This document shows, piece by piece, positions 21,809-29,769 of a DNA stretch of 64,000 bases; within the stretch, counting starts at the first letter, position 1; each line of letters begins with the position of its first letter. Source of the stretch: Agromyces protaetiae (lineage in GTDB: Bacteria; Actinomycetota; Actinomycetes; Actinomycetales; Microbacteriaceae); contig NZ_CP133018.1 in NCBI RefSeq assembly GCF_030866785.1, positions 434,001 to 498,000 of the forward strand, given 5' to 3'. The translations under genes were made by a program, and so were the position numbers. Below the pieces are notes generated by a model that saw only the letters and a program-made list of their open reading frames with translations, was not told the origin of the DNA and ran no database searches.

Positions 21809-22657
21809 ATGGCGACCTTCACCGATCCGCACGGCGTGCGCATCCACTACTCGTCGTGGCGGGTGGCCGAGCCCGTGGCCGCCGTGCAGCTCGTGCACGG
21901 GGTCGGCGAGCACATCGGCCGGTACGGGCGGCTGATCGAGGCGCTCAACGCCGCCGGGTACTCGGTGTGGGCCGACGACCACCGCGGTCATGGGCAGACC
22001 GGATTCGAGCAGCACGGCGGCGACCTCACGCGGATGGGCCGGCTCGGCCCGGGCGGACTGCGCGCCGCGGTCGCGGCGGTCGAACAGTTCACCGGCGTCA
22101 TCCGCGAGGCCGAGGGCGACGAGCTGCCGCTCATCCTGCTCGGCCACTCGTGGGGCTCGCTCATGGCGCAGATCATCGTGAACCGCCACGCCGACCGGTA
22201 CGACGCGGTCGTGCTCACCGGCACGGCCTACCGCACCGTGCGGCACATGGACGGGGGCGATCTCAACCGACGGCACGCGCATCTCGGGTCGACGGGCGTG
22301 GAGTGGCTCAGCCGCGACCCGTCCGTCGCCGCCGAGTTCACCGCCGACCCGTACACGACCGAGAAGCGGCTGCAGCGGCTGTTCGGCCTCGCCGACGCTG
22401 CGCGCCTGCTGGGCCGCCCCGCCCGCGGGCTGCCGCGCGAGCTGCCCGTGCTCATCGTGGTCGGCTCCGACGACACGCTCGGCGGCGAGGAGAGCGCCCG
22501 CAGACTGGCCGAGGCGTACGTGCGGCGCTCGGGTCTCATCGACGTCGAGGTCATCGTCTACGACGGCGCCCGCCACGAGGTGTTCAACGAGACCAACCAG
22601 GCCGAGGTCCGCGCCGACCTCATCGCCTGGCTCGACGCCCGCTTCGCCGTCGATTGA
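21809..22657 (+). CDS. Alpha/beta hydrolase of the monoacylglycerol lipase type
   Basis: A 282-residue serine hydrolase (Hydrolase_4 family). The nucleophile elbow is GHSWGS, the oxyanion region LVHGVGEHIGRYGRLIEAL, and the DHRGHGQT motif is typical of monoacylglycerol lipases and lysophospholipases. The late acidic and histidine residues lie in IVVGSDDTLGGEE and YDGARHEVFNET. The start ATG 21809 is preferred over an upstream ATG at 21758 because it begins MATFTDPHG, directly at the domain, and has a -10 box 6 nt before it. It is cytosolic with no signal peptide. Substrate chain length cannot be told. Confidence 0.88.
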   Translation: MATFTDPHGVRIHYSSWRVAEPVAAVQLVHGVGEHIGRYGRLIEALNAAGYSVWADDHRGHGQTGFEQHGGDLTRMGRLGPGGLRAAVAAVEQFTGVIREAEGDELPLILLGHSWGSLMAQIIVNRHADRYDAVVLTGTAYRTVRHMDGGDLNRRHAHLGSTGVEWLSRDPSVAAEFTADPYTTEKRLQRLFGLADAARLLGRPARGLPRELPVLIVVGSDDTLGGEESARRLAEAYVRRSGLIDVEVIVYDGARHEVFNETNQAEVRADLIAWLDARFAVD

Positions 22658-22697
22658 CCTCCGCCCGCTCGCGCTGTGTCGCGCTCCCGCCGCATCA

Positions 22698-22766
22698 GTT
22701 CATCGAGCGGTCGCGGATGGCGGGTGTCGCGCGATCCGACCCGCCATGCGCGACCGTTCGATGAAC
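22698..22766. repeat. Hairpin repeat family B, copy 3 (longest)
   Basis: Arms 22698-22725 and 22739-22766 are inverted over 28 bp with two mismatches, from GTTCATCGAGCGGTCGCG to CGCGACCGTTCGATGAAC. The core pair is GATGGCGGGT / ACCCGCCATG, with a 13-nt loop. It lies in the 178-bp gap between the hydrolase and lplA genes. Confidence 0.8.
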
Positions 22767-22822
22767 GCCGGCGCGCGTGCTGTTCGGTGCGCGCGGCCCG
22801 GGCCTGAGGCATCCGCTCGCCG

Positions 22823-22828
22823 TAGGCT
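22823..22828 (+). promoter_or_regulatory. -10 box of leaderless lplA
   Basis: TAGGCT, then 7 nt, then ATG 22836; no Shine-Dalgarno sequence is present. Confidence 0.6.
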
Positions 22829-22835
22829 GTCCCTC

Positions 22836-23885
22836 ATGCACGGCGAGTACAAGGTCCCCGGTGGCAAGCTCGTGGTCGTCGACTTCGACGTGGTCGACGG
22901 CCTCATCCGGAATCCGCGCGTCGCGGGCGACTTCTTCCTCGAGCCCGACGAGGCGCTCGACGACCTGAACCGCGCGCTCGACGGCCTGCCCGAGGCATCC
23001 GATGCGAAGCAGATCGCCGAGGCGATCTCGGCCGGGCTGCGACCCGATGCCGTCATGCTCGGGTTCTCGGCCGAGGCGGTCGCGGTCGCGGTGCGGCGCG
23101 CGCTGACGAACGCGCGCACCTGGGCGGACTACGAGTGGGAGCTCGTGCACGACGCCGCGGTGTCGCCGCGACTGCACCTCGCCCTCGACGAGGTGCTCGC
23201 GACCCGGGTCGGCGAGGGGCGCCGCAAGCCCACACTGCGCATCTGGGAGTGGGACGAATCCGCCGTCGTCATCGGCTCGTTCCAGTCGGTCACGAACGAG
23301 GTGGACGCCGAGGGCGCCGAGAAGTACGGGTTCGACGTCGTGCGCCGCATCTCGGGCGGCGGCGCGATGATGATGGAGCAGGGCAACGTCGTCACCTACT
23401 CGCTGTACGTGCCGGCCGAGCTCGTGCAGGGCATGAGCTTCGCCGACTCGTACGCCTATCTCGACGACTGGGTGCTGCAGGGGCTCCGGGCGATCGGCAT
23501 CGAGGCCACGTATCAGCCGCTGAACGACATCGCGAGCCCGCTCGGCAAGATCGGCGGCGCCGCGCAGAAACGTCTCGGGTCGGGCGGCGTGCTGCACCAC
23601 GTGACCATGGCGTACGACCTCGACAACGAGAAGATGCTCGAGGTGCTGCGCATCGGCCGCGAGAAGATCAGCGACAAGGGCATCGCGAGCGCGGCGAAGC
23701 GGGTCGACCCGCTGCGGTCGCAGACCGGGCTCAGCCGGGCGGCCATCATCGAGAGCCTCAAGCAGACGTTCACGTCGCTCTACGGGGCGACCCCCGGCGC
23801 CGTGACCGCCGACGAGTTCGCCGAGGCCGAACAGCTCGTGGAGACGAAGTTCTCGACGCGCGAGTGGCTGCACCGCGTCCCCTGA
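22836..23885 (+). CDS. lplA: Lipoate-protein ligase A with the accessory domain at the N-terminus
   Basis: Attaches free lipoate to the E2 or H subunits of 2-oxoacid dehydrogenases or the glycine cleavage system through lipoyl-AMP. Residues 1-90 (GEYKVPGGKLVVVDFDVVDGLI, then AGDFFLEPDEAL) look like the small domain that in the E. coli enzyme sits at the C-terminus. The catalytic BPL/LplA fold follows from about residue 105, with RRISGGGAMMMEQGN (the RRxSGGGAV-like motif) and the lysine motif GKIGGAAQKR. The order is therefore swapped, resembling a fusion of the separate archaeal LplB-LplA proteins. The 349-residue length fits both domains and no more. The gene appears single. Confidence 0.85.
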   Translation: MHGEYKVPGGKLVVVDFDVVDGLIRNPRVAGDFFLEPDEALDDLNRALDGLPEASDAKQIAEAISAGLRPDAVMLGFSAEAVAVAVRRALTNARTWADYEWELVHDAAVSPRLHLALDEVLATRVGEGRRKPTLRIWEWDESAVVIGSFQSVTNEVDAEGAEKYGFDVVRRISGGGAMMMEQGNVVTYSLYVPAELVQGMSFADSYAYLDDWVLQGLRAIGIEATYQPLNDIASPLGKIGGAAQKRLGSGGVLHHVTMAYDLDNEKMLEVLRIGREKISDKGIASAAKRVDPLRSQTGLSRAAIIESLKQTFTSLYGATPGAVTADEFAEAEQLVETKFSTREWLHRVP

Positions 23886-23936
23886 AGTTCACCTGGGTAA
23901 TGCCCGGGTGCTGAGGAACGGTCGGGTGGCCTTCGT

Positions 23937-23942
23937 TAGACT
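23937..23942 (+). promoter_or_regulatory. -10 box of a leaderless small gene
   Basis: TAGACT, then CGCCGG (6 nt), then GTG 23949. Confidence 0.6.
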
Positions 23943-23948
23943 CGCCGG

Positions 23949-24266
23949 GTGGAGTGGTGGATCTGGGTGGTGATCGCGGTCGCGATCGTCGCCGTCGGCT
24001 GGCTGGCGCAGCGCGCCGGCTGGATCGACCTCTCCGACAAGACCAAGCGCGGCGGCACCGCCGGCGGTGTGCTCATGATCGGCGACGAGGTGTTCGCGCC
24101 GCGCAAGTACGAGGCGCAGGTCGAGGCCGACCGGCAGAGCCGGCTCCCCGCGCCCGCACCGCTGCCCGGTGACGGCGACAAGGGCATCGCCTTCGCGTCG
24201 GCCGACGCCGACGACGACGATCCCGACCGGTTCCGCGGCCGCATCCGCCTCGACGTCGACCGCTGA
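23949..24266 (+). CDS. Small single-span membrane protein, unknown function
   Basis: A 105-residue protein starting at GTG 23949, which is 6 nt after a clear -10 box. One hydrophobic segment (residues about 2-21, WWIWVVIAVAIVAVGWLA) is followed by a basic patch (DKTKRGG), a 'GGVLMIGDEVFAPRKYEAQ' stretch and an Asp-rich C-terminus (DADDDDPDRFRGR). I know of no function. The conserved-looking 'GDEVFAP' block suggests a family widespread in Microbacteriaceae rather than a random frame. No operon partner is evident; the next gene has its own promoter. Confidence 0.72.
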   Translation: MEWWIWVVIAVAIVAVGWLAQRAGWIDLSDKTKRGGTAGGVLMIGDEVFAPRKYEAQVEADRQSRLPAPAPLPGDGDKGIAFASADADDDDPDRFRGRIRLDVDR

Positions 24267-24371
24267 CCCGTCGGCCGTCAGGCCGATCGTCGGCTCCTCA
24301 GGTGGCTCATAGGCCCATTCGGGATATTACTATCCTCGCGACAGATCGTGGCGAGAGAAAGGGACCGGATC

Positions 24372-24740
24372 ATGAAGCGCATCACGCGGGCGCTCATCGG
24401 GGCCGCGCTCGGGGCGGGACTGCCGCTGACGGGGGGCCTCGTCGCCATCGCCGCCGAGGACACCGCGGCGGTCGTCGAGTCGGGAAATGCATGCCAGTCC
24501 GAGCTCACGATGACCGAGCGCACCGCCGGGTACGTCGAGTATGAGCTGACGGCCACCTGCCTGCAGCTCGAACTGCGGGTGCAGGCCCGTGCCGTCACCA
24601 CGTTCGAGAGCGCCGACGGGGTGCGGCGCGAGGTCGCCACCTCGTGGATCACGCGTGCGCCGGGCTCGGCGGGTACCACCATCGTGACGCAGGCCAGGGC
24701 CGTGGACACGCGCATCGAGTATCGTCGCAGCCCAGCCTGA
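24372..24740 (+). CDS. Small secreted protein of unknown function
   Basis: A 122-residue protein. ATG 24372 follows AAAGGGA by 9 nt, and a -10-like TACTAT lies at 24328. The N-terminus MKRITRALIGAALGAGLPLTGGLVAIAA-ED is a signal peptide. The mature part is about 93 residues, rich in Thr, Glu and Arg, with two cysteines (GNACQSEL, TATCLQLE) that may pair. No family is recognised. The local AT content around the promoter is higher than its surroundings. Confidence 0.7.
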   Translation: MKRITRALIGAALGAGLPLTGGLVAIAAEDTAAVVESGNACQSELTMTERTAGYVEYELTATCLQLELRVQARAVTTFESADGVRREVATSWITRAPGSAGTTIVTQARAVDTRIEYRRSPA

Positions 24741-24786
24741 GGCGTCGCCACGGCGCGGGGCGCGACGCGCTCGCTCCCCGCGCTGG

Positions 24787-24792
24787 CAGACT
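24787..24792 (+). promoter_or_regulatory. -10 box of a leaderless methyltransferase gene
   Basis: CAGACT, then GGGCGC (6 nt), then GTG 24799. Confidence 0.5.
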
Positions 24793-24798
24793 GGGCGC

Positions 24799-25695
24799 GT
24801 GGCGCTCGACGGACCCGACCGCATCATCCATGCGGACAACCTCGACGTGCTGCCGACCCTGCCCGACGGCGCGTTCACGCTCGTCTATCTCGACCCGCCG
24901 TTCAACACCGGGCGTCCGCAGACCAGGCAGTCCGTCCGGCATGTACGGCTCGATGGGCATACGGCTCCGGCCGAGGCATCCGCCCTCGCCGTCACCGGCT
25001 TCGGCGGCCAACGGTACGAACGGATCCGGGGCGACCTCATGCGATACGACGACCGGTTCGACGACTACTGGGGCTTCCTCGAGCCGAGGCTGACCGAGGC
25101 ATGGCGGCTGCTCGCTGACGACGGCACGCTGTACCTGCATCTCGACTACCGCGAAGCGCACTACGCGAAGGTGTTGCTCGACGCGCTGTTCGGCCGCGAG
25201 TGCTTCCTCAACGAGATCATCTGGGCGTACGACTACGGCGCGAAGACCCGCAGCCGCTGGCCCGCGAAACACGACACGATCCTCGTGTACGTGAAAGACC
25301 CCGGCCGGTACTGGTTCGACTCCGCCGCGGTCGACCGCGAGCCGTACATGGCGCCCGGCCTGGTGACGCCCGAGAAGGCCGAGCTCGGCAAACTGCCGAC
25401 CGATGTGTGGTGGCACACGATCGTGTCGCCGACCGGGCGTGAGAAGACGGGGTATCCGACGCAGAAGCCCGAGGGCGTGCTGCGGCGCATCGTGCAGGCA
25501 TCGACCAGGCCGGGCGACTGGGTGCTGGACTTCTTCGCCGGATCGGGCACGACCGGGGCCGTGGCCGCGACGCTCGGCCGGCGATTCGTGCTCGTGGATC
25601 AGAACCCCGAGGCGATCGAGGTCATGCGCGCCCGCTTCGCCGCGACGCCGGACGTGGTCTTCGAGATCGCAGCCCCGGGCGAGGCATCCGCCTGA
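24799..25695 (+). CDS. Solitary DNA adenine methyltransferase (beta-type motif order)
   Basis: A 298-residue site-specific methyltransferase. The catalytic motif IV is DPPFNTG (Asp32-Gly38), and the SAM-binding motif I FFAGSGTTG comes late (245-253). This IV-before-I order defines the beta class, and DPP(F/Y) favours N6-adenine over N4-cytosine. The central region KTRSRWPAKHDTILVYVK and the late YPTQKPEGVLRRIV are typical of this family. No restriction endonuclease, specificity subunit or repair gene lies nearby, and it has its own leaderless promoter. It therefore looks like an orphan enzyme with a regulatory or replication-linked role rather than part of a restriction system. The target sequence is unknown. 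Confidence 0.88.
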   Translation: MALDGPDRIIHADNLDVLPTLPDGAFTLVYLDPPFNTGRPQTRQSVRHVRLDGHTAPAEASALAVTGFGGQRYERIRGDLMRYDDRFDDYWGFLEPRLTEAWRLLADDGTLYLHLDYREAHYAKVLLDALFGRECFLNEIIWAYDYGAKTRSRWPAKHDTILVYVKDPGRYWFDSAAVDREPYMAPGLVTPEKAELGKLPTDVWWHTIVSPTGREKTGYPTQKPEGVLRRIVQASTRPGDWVLDFFAGSGTTGAVAATLGRRFVLVDQNPEAIEVMRARFAATPDVVFEIAAPGEASA

Positions 25696-25763
25696 ACCCG
25701 ACGTATCACGCCGCGTGACGCACGTCACGGAGCGCCGCCCGAGCGGTGCGAGATGATGGCGGG

Positions 25764-26684
25764 ATGAGATTCCGGGTGTTCACCGAGCCGCAGATCGGCG
25801 CGTCCTACCGGCAGCAACTCGACCTCGCGCTCGCCGCGGAGCGGCTCGGGTTCGACGCGTACTTCCGCAGTGATCACCTGCTCGCACAGTCCGGGAACGG
25901 GCTGCCCGGGCCGACGGACTCGTGGGTCACGCTCGGCGCGCTCGCACGTGAGACGTCGACGATCCGGCTCGGCACGCTCGTCACGAGCCTCACGTTCCGG
26001 CACCCGGGCCTGCTCGCGATCCAGGTCGCGCAGGTCGACGAGATGAGCGGTGGCCGGATCGAGTTCGGCCTCGGCACCGGCTGGCACGAGGGGGAGCACC
26101 GCGCGTACGGAATCCCGTTCCCCGCGAAGCGGTTCGGCCGTCTCGAGGAGCAGCTCGAGATCGTGACCGGCCTGTGGTCGACGCCCATCGGTTCGACCTT
26201 CTCCTTCGCCGGCGAGCACTACGAGCTCGAGGACGCGCCCGCTCTGCCGAAGCCCGTGCAGCAGTCCGTGCCAGTGATCATCGGCGGCGGTGGGCCGACC
26301 CGCACCCCGGCTCTCGCCGCGCGCTTCGCACATGAGTTCAATGTGCCGTTCCGGTCCGACGAGGTGATCGCGGCGCAGTTCGCGCGCGTGCGCGCCGCGG
26401 CCGAGGCGGCCGGCCGCGACCCGGGATCGCTCGTGTACTCGACCGCGCTCACGACCGTCGCCGGTGCGAGCGAGGCCGAGTTCCTGCGCCGCGCCGAGCG
26501 CGTGGACCGCGACCCCGCCCAGTTGCGGACGTCTGGCATCGGCGGCACGACGCAGCAGGTCATCGACCGCATCGCGGGCGTCGCCGAACTCGGCGCCGAG
26601 ACGCTGTACCTCCAGGTGCTCGACTTCGACGACCCCGACCTGCTCGACTACCTCGCCGAGGATGTGTTGCCGCACGTCCCCTGA
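25764..26684 (+). CDS. LLM-class (luciferase-like) F420/flavin-dependent oxidoreductase
   Basis: A 306-residue TIM-barrel protein of the bacterial luciferase superfamily. It starts MRFRVFTEPQIGASYRQQLDLALAAERLGFDAYFRSDHLL; further landmarks are RLGTLVTSLTFRHPGLLAIQVAQVDEMSGGRIEFGLGTGWHE and VPVIIGGGGPTRTPALAARFA. The G-TGW-E and IGGGG motifs are usual in actinobacterial F420-dependent members. ATG 25764 is the first codon of the conserved N-terminus. A weak -10-like GATGAT lies 6 nt upstream. The substrate cannot be inferred, and no cofactor or pathway gene is adjacent. Confidence 0.88.
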   Translation: MRFRVFTEPQIGASYRQQLDLALAAERLGFDAYFRSDHLLAQSGNGLPGPTDSWVTLGALARETSTIRLGTLVTSLTFRHPGLLAIQVAQVDEMSGGRIEFGLGTGWHEGEHRAYGIPFPAKRFGRLEEQLEIVTGLWSTPIGSTFSFAGEHYELEDAPALPKPVQQSVPVIIGGGGPTRTPALAARFAHEFNVPFRSDEVIAAQFARVRAAAEAAGRDPGSLVYSTALTTVAGASEAEFLRRAERVDRDPAQLRTSGIGGTTQQVIDRIAGVAELGAETLYLQVLDFDDPDLLDYLAEDVLPHVP

Positions 26685-26699
26685 CCCGCGCCACTGCCT

Positions 26700-26920
26700 G
26701 CCCCGCCCCGCCCCGCCCCGATCCGACCCGACCCGCCCCGATCCGACCCGACCCCACTCGACCCGATCCGCCCCAACCCGCCGAGTGTGAACGATATGCG
26801 CCGAGTGATGACGAAACGACGGTCACACCGACGCGTTTCGTCATCACTCGGCGGGGGCACTCGGCGGGGGCACTCGGCGGGGCGCGCGGCGGGGGCGCGC
26901 GGCGGGGGCGCGCGGCGGGC
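26700..26920. repeat. Simple repeats, perfect 20-bp hairpin and 13-nt satellite
   Basis: Three parts fill the 276-bp gap before the cebR-like gene. Part one, 26702-26775, is a run of CCGACCCG/CCGATCCG/CCCCG units. Part two is a perfect inverted repeat, CGCCGAGTGATGACGAAACG (26799-26818) with CGTTTCGTCATCACTCGGCG (26834-26853), around a 15-nt loop. Part three, 26857-26920, is five tandem 12-13-nt units: two GCACTCGGCGGGG-like and three GCGCGCGGCGGGG-like. The units extend the end of the hairpin's right arm. No gene is seen here. Confidence 0.85.
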
Positions 26921-26960
26921 TTGCGCGGCGCGGGCGACGTGGCCGACACGGCCGGGCGCG

Positions 26961-27974
26961 TCAGGCGGAGGCGCGGACGACGAGCTCGGTCGGCAGGATG
27001 GTCTCGGCCTCGACCGGCTGGCCCGCGATGAGGCGCACGAGCTTCGTGGCCATCTCCGCACCCATCTTCGACGACGGCTGGCGCACGGTCGTGAGCGACG
27101 GGGTCGTCGTGGCGGCGTAGCGGTCGTCGTCGAAGCCGACCACGGCGACGTCGTCGGGCACGCTGCGCCCGGTCTCGGCGAGCGTCGCGAGCGCACCCAT
27201 CGCCATCTGGTCGTTCGCCGCGAACAGGCCGTCGACCGCGGGCTCGCGTTCGAGCAGCCGGCGCATGGCCGCGGCACCCGACGCCGCCGTGAAGTCGCCG
27301 GGCTCGACGAGGTCGGCGGCGAGGCCGGCCGCGTCGAGCGACGTGCGCCAGCCGCGCAGCCGGTCGACACCGGGGGGCATGTCCTGCGGACCGGCGATCG
27401 TCGCGATCCGCCGCGCTCCGCGCTCCACGAGATGACGTGTGCCCATGGCGGCGCCGTGCTCGTTGTCGACGTCGACGGTGTACCCGCTCGATTCGGCCAC
27501 GTCGAGCGGCCGGCCGCCGAACACGAGCGGCAGCGAGCCGCTGAGCTGAGCGTAGGAGTGGTCGCCCGTGTGGTGCGAGACCACGAGCGCGCCGTCGACG
27601 TTGCCGCCCAGCAGGTAGCGCCTCGTCTTGCCGGGGTCGACCTCCGACTCGATGAGCATGGTCAGCGTGTACTCGGTCGACGCGATCGCCACCGCGATGC
27701 CCTGCACGATCGACGCGAAGAACGGGTCGTCGAACACCTTCGCGGCCGACTCGGGCACGATCAGCGCGATCGACTGGGTGCGCCGGCTGGCGAGCGAGCG
27801 CGCAGCACGGTTCGGCACGTAGTTCAGGTCCGCGATCGCCGCCTGTACGCTCGCGACGACGTCGGGGCTGACCTTCGGCGAGCCGTTCACGACCCGCGAC
27901 ACGGTCGCCCGGGAGACGCCCGCTCGCGCGGCGACCATCTCGAGCGTCGGCGCGCCGCCGGAGGATCCGATCAT
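26961..27974 (-). CDS. cebR: LacI-family repressor, CebR-like
   Basis: A 337-residue repressor with the HTH TLEMVAARAGVSRATVSRVVNGSPKVSPDVVASV, hinge LNYVPNRAARSLASRRTQSIALIVPE, sugar-binding domain (GLFAANDQMAMGALATL, DDVAVVGFDDDRYAATT) and end RPTELVVRAS-like. ATG 27974 follows GGGGGA by 5 nt; ATG 27986 is in frame. It closes the beta-glucoside operon, 37 bp after the GH1 gene, and most likely binds the two TGAGAGCGCTCTCA sites at 33338-33408. Those sites match the Streptomyces CebR box TGGGAGCGCTCCCA in all but two symmetric positions. The ligand would be cellobiose or a related beta-glucoside. Confidence 0.85.
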   Translation of the reverse strand: MIGSSGGAPTLEMVAARAGVSRATVSRVVNGSPKVSPDVVASVQAAIADLNYVPNRAARSLASRRTQSIALIVPESAAKVFDDPFFASIVQGIAVAIASTEYTLTMLIESEVDPGKTRRYLLGGNVDGALVVSHHTGDHSYAQLSGSLPLVFGGRPLDVAESSGYTVDVDNEHGAAMGTRHLVERGARRIATIAGPQDMPPGVDRLRGWRTSLDAAGLAADLVEPGDFTAASGAAAMRRLLEREPAVDGLFAANDQMAMGALATLAETGRSVPDDVAVVGFDDDRYAATTTPSLTTVRQPSSKMGAEMATKLVRLIAGQPVEAETILPTELVVRASA

Positions 27975-28011
27975 CGCGTCCCCCATCCGTCCCGGGCGCG
28001 TCCGGCCCGGT

Positions 28012-29769
28012 TCACTCCACGATAGCGGCGGGCCGAGCGGATGCCCCGGCGCGACCGCCGTCCGCTGTGCCGCTCTCTGCCGTGCCGCCGTCTGCCGTGC
28101 CGCTGTCTGCCGTGCCGCTGTCTGCTGTGCCGCCGCGACCTTCCCGGGTCTCACCTCCGCGCCAGTTCTGCGCCTCCGCGCCCGCAGTGCTGGCGCGCGC
28201 GTGCAGAAGTGGCGCGGAGGCCGGGACGTGGGCGGAGGATTCCGCGGAGGCCGGGACGTGGGCGGAGGGTTCGGCGGAGGCGGGGCGCGGCGTCGAGCCC
28301 GAGGCATCCGCCTTCGCCTGCGCGATGAGCGCCGCGTACGCCAGCGCGCTGTCCTTCGGGATGCGCGCCATCGTGTCGCGTTCGACGCGAACGATGCCGA
28401 ACCGCTTGTCGTAGCCCCACGCCCACTCGAAGTTGTCGAGCAGCGACCAGACGAAGTATCCGCGCACGTCGGCGCCCGCCTCGATCGCACGGCCGACGGC
28501 CGCGATGTGGTCGACCAGGTACTGCGTGCGCTCGACGTCGTGCACGCGGCCGTCGGCCGCCACCACGTCGTCGTACGCCGCGCCGTTCTCGGTCACGTAC
28601 AGCGGCGGTAGCGTCGGGTACTCGCGGCCGAGGCGCACGAGCAGCTGCTCGAGCCCGGCCGGGTTCACCTCCCAGTCCATGGCCGTGCGCGGCAGCCCGC
28701 GGGACGGCTGCGTCACCCATTCGCTGCCGGGGAACGGCGAGCGCCCCGGCTTGTCGGTCGGCCGCAGCGACGGCACCGCGTCGGCGGGCAGCGGCCGCCC
28801 CGACACGTTGTCGTCGTGGTAGTGGTTCACGCCGAGGAAGTCGATGGGGGCCGCGATCGTCCCCAGGTCGCCGGCGAGGATGTGCGCCTCGAGCCCGAAC
28901 CCGCGCACGTCATCGAGCAGGTCAGCGGGGTAGCGGCCGAGCACGAGTGGTTCGAGGAACATCCGGTTCCAGAGCGCGTCGATGCGACGCGCGGCCTCGA
29001 CGTCGGCGGGGTCGGCCGGGTCGGCCGGCACCGCGTTGGTGAGGTTCAGCGTGATCCCGAGACGGATGTCTCGGCCTGCGTCCCGCGCGAGCGAGCGGAG
29101 CCGCCGCGTGGTGAGCCCGTGAGCCAGGTGCTGGTGGTGCACCGCGGCGAGTCCCGCTACCGGGTCGTTGAGCCCGGGCGCGTGCTCGCCCCCGATGTAC
29201 CCGATCAGCGACGAGCACAGCGGCTCGTTGAACGTCGTCCAGTGCGTCACGCGGTCGCCGAGCGCGTCGTAGACGGCCTCGGCGTACTCGACGAAGCGGT
29301 ACGCCGTGTCGCGGTTCGCCCAGCCGCCCAGCTCCTGCAGCGCCTGCGGCAGGTCCCAGTGATACAGCGTGAGCCACGGCAGGATGCCGGCGCCGAGCAG
29401 CTCGTCGACGAGCCGCGAATAGAAGTCGAGGCCCTCGCGATTCACGCGCCGGCCGCCCGGCACGACGCGCGCCCAGCTCGTCGAGAACCGGTACGAGTCG
29501 AGGCCGAGCCCGCGCATCAGCGCGACGTCCTCGGGTACGCGGTGGTAGTGGTCGACACCGGCGGCCGGGGTATCGCCGTTCGCGATCGCGTTCGGCACGC
29601 GCGCGAACGCGTCCCAGATGGAGTCCTCGCGGCCGCCCTCGTGGGCGGCGCCCTCGACCTGGATCGCGGCGGTCGCCGATCCCCAGATGAAGTCGCGCCC
29701 GAACGCCCCGAACGGGACGGCGGCGGGGACGACGATCGGCTGGGTGGGGGTGGTGAGCTGGTCGTTCAA
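28012..29769 (-). CDS. bglC: GH1 beta-glucosidase with a repetitive C-terminal tail
   Basis: A cytoplasmic enzyme of 585 residues, predicted to split imported cellobiose or other beta-glucosides. The start is TTG 29769, overlapping the permease stop as TTGA with GGAG 10 nt upstream. GH1 landmarks are FIWGSATAAIQVEGA, the acid/base Glu182 in TFNEPL and the nucleophile Glu394 in YVTENGAAYDD. GH1 enzymes end near residue 475; here a tail of about 110 residues follows. It holds ASAEPSAHVPASAE-type repeats and a block of GTADS/GTADG pentapeptides (28060-28135). The tail DNA is tandemly repeated (15-bp and 30-bp units). It has no signal peptide. Confidence 0.92.
   Translation of the reverse strand: MNDQLTTPTQPIVVPAAVPFGAFGRDFIWGSATAAIQVEGAAHEGGREDSIWDAFARVPNAIANGDTPAAGVDHYHRVPEDVALMRGLGLDSYRFSTSWARVVPGGRRVNREGLDFYSRLVDELLGAGILPWLTLYHWDLPQALQELGGWANRDTAYRFVEYAEAVYDALGDRVTHWTTFNEPLCSSLIGYIGGEHAPGLNDPVAGLAAVHHQHLAHGLTTRRLRSLARDAGRDIRLGITLNLTNAVPADPADPADVEAARRIDALWNRMFLEPLVLGRYPADLLDDVRGFGLEAHILAGDLGTIAAPIDFLGVNHYHDDNVSGRPLPADAVPSLRPTDKPGRSPFPGSEWVTQPSRGLPRTAMDWEVNPAGLEQLLVRLGREYPTLPPLYVTENGAAYDDVVAADGRVHDVERTQYLVDHIAAVGRAIEAGADVRGYFVWSLLDNFEWAWGYDKRFGIVRVERDTMARIPKDSALAYAALIAQAKADASGSTPRPASAEPSAHVPASAESSAHVPASAPLLHARASTAGAEAQNWRGGETREGRGGTADSGTADSGTADGGTAESGTADGGRAGASARPAAIVE

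Noticed and set aside
24799..25695. Restriction-modification or phage-defence island around the methyltransferase
   Set aside because: Flanking genes are a small secreted protein and a flavin oxidoreductase. No nuclease, helicase or NTPase gene is near.
26857..26920. Regular short repeats that could suggest a CRISPR array
   Set aside because: The units are 12-13 nt and contiguous without unique spacers, and there are no cas genes.
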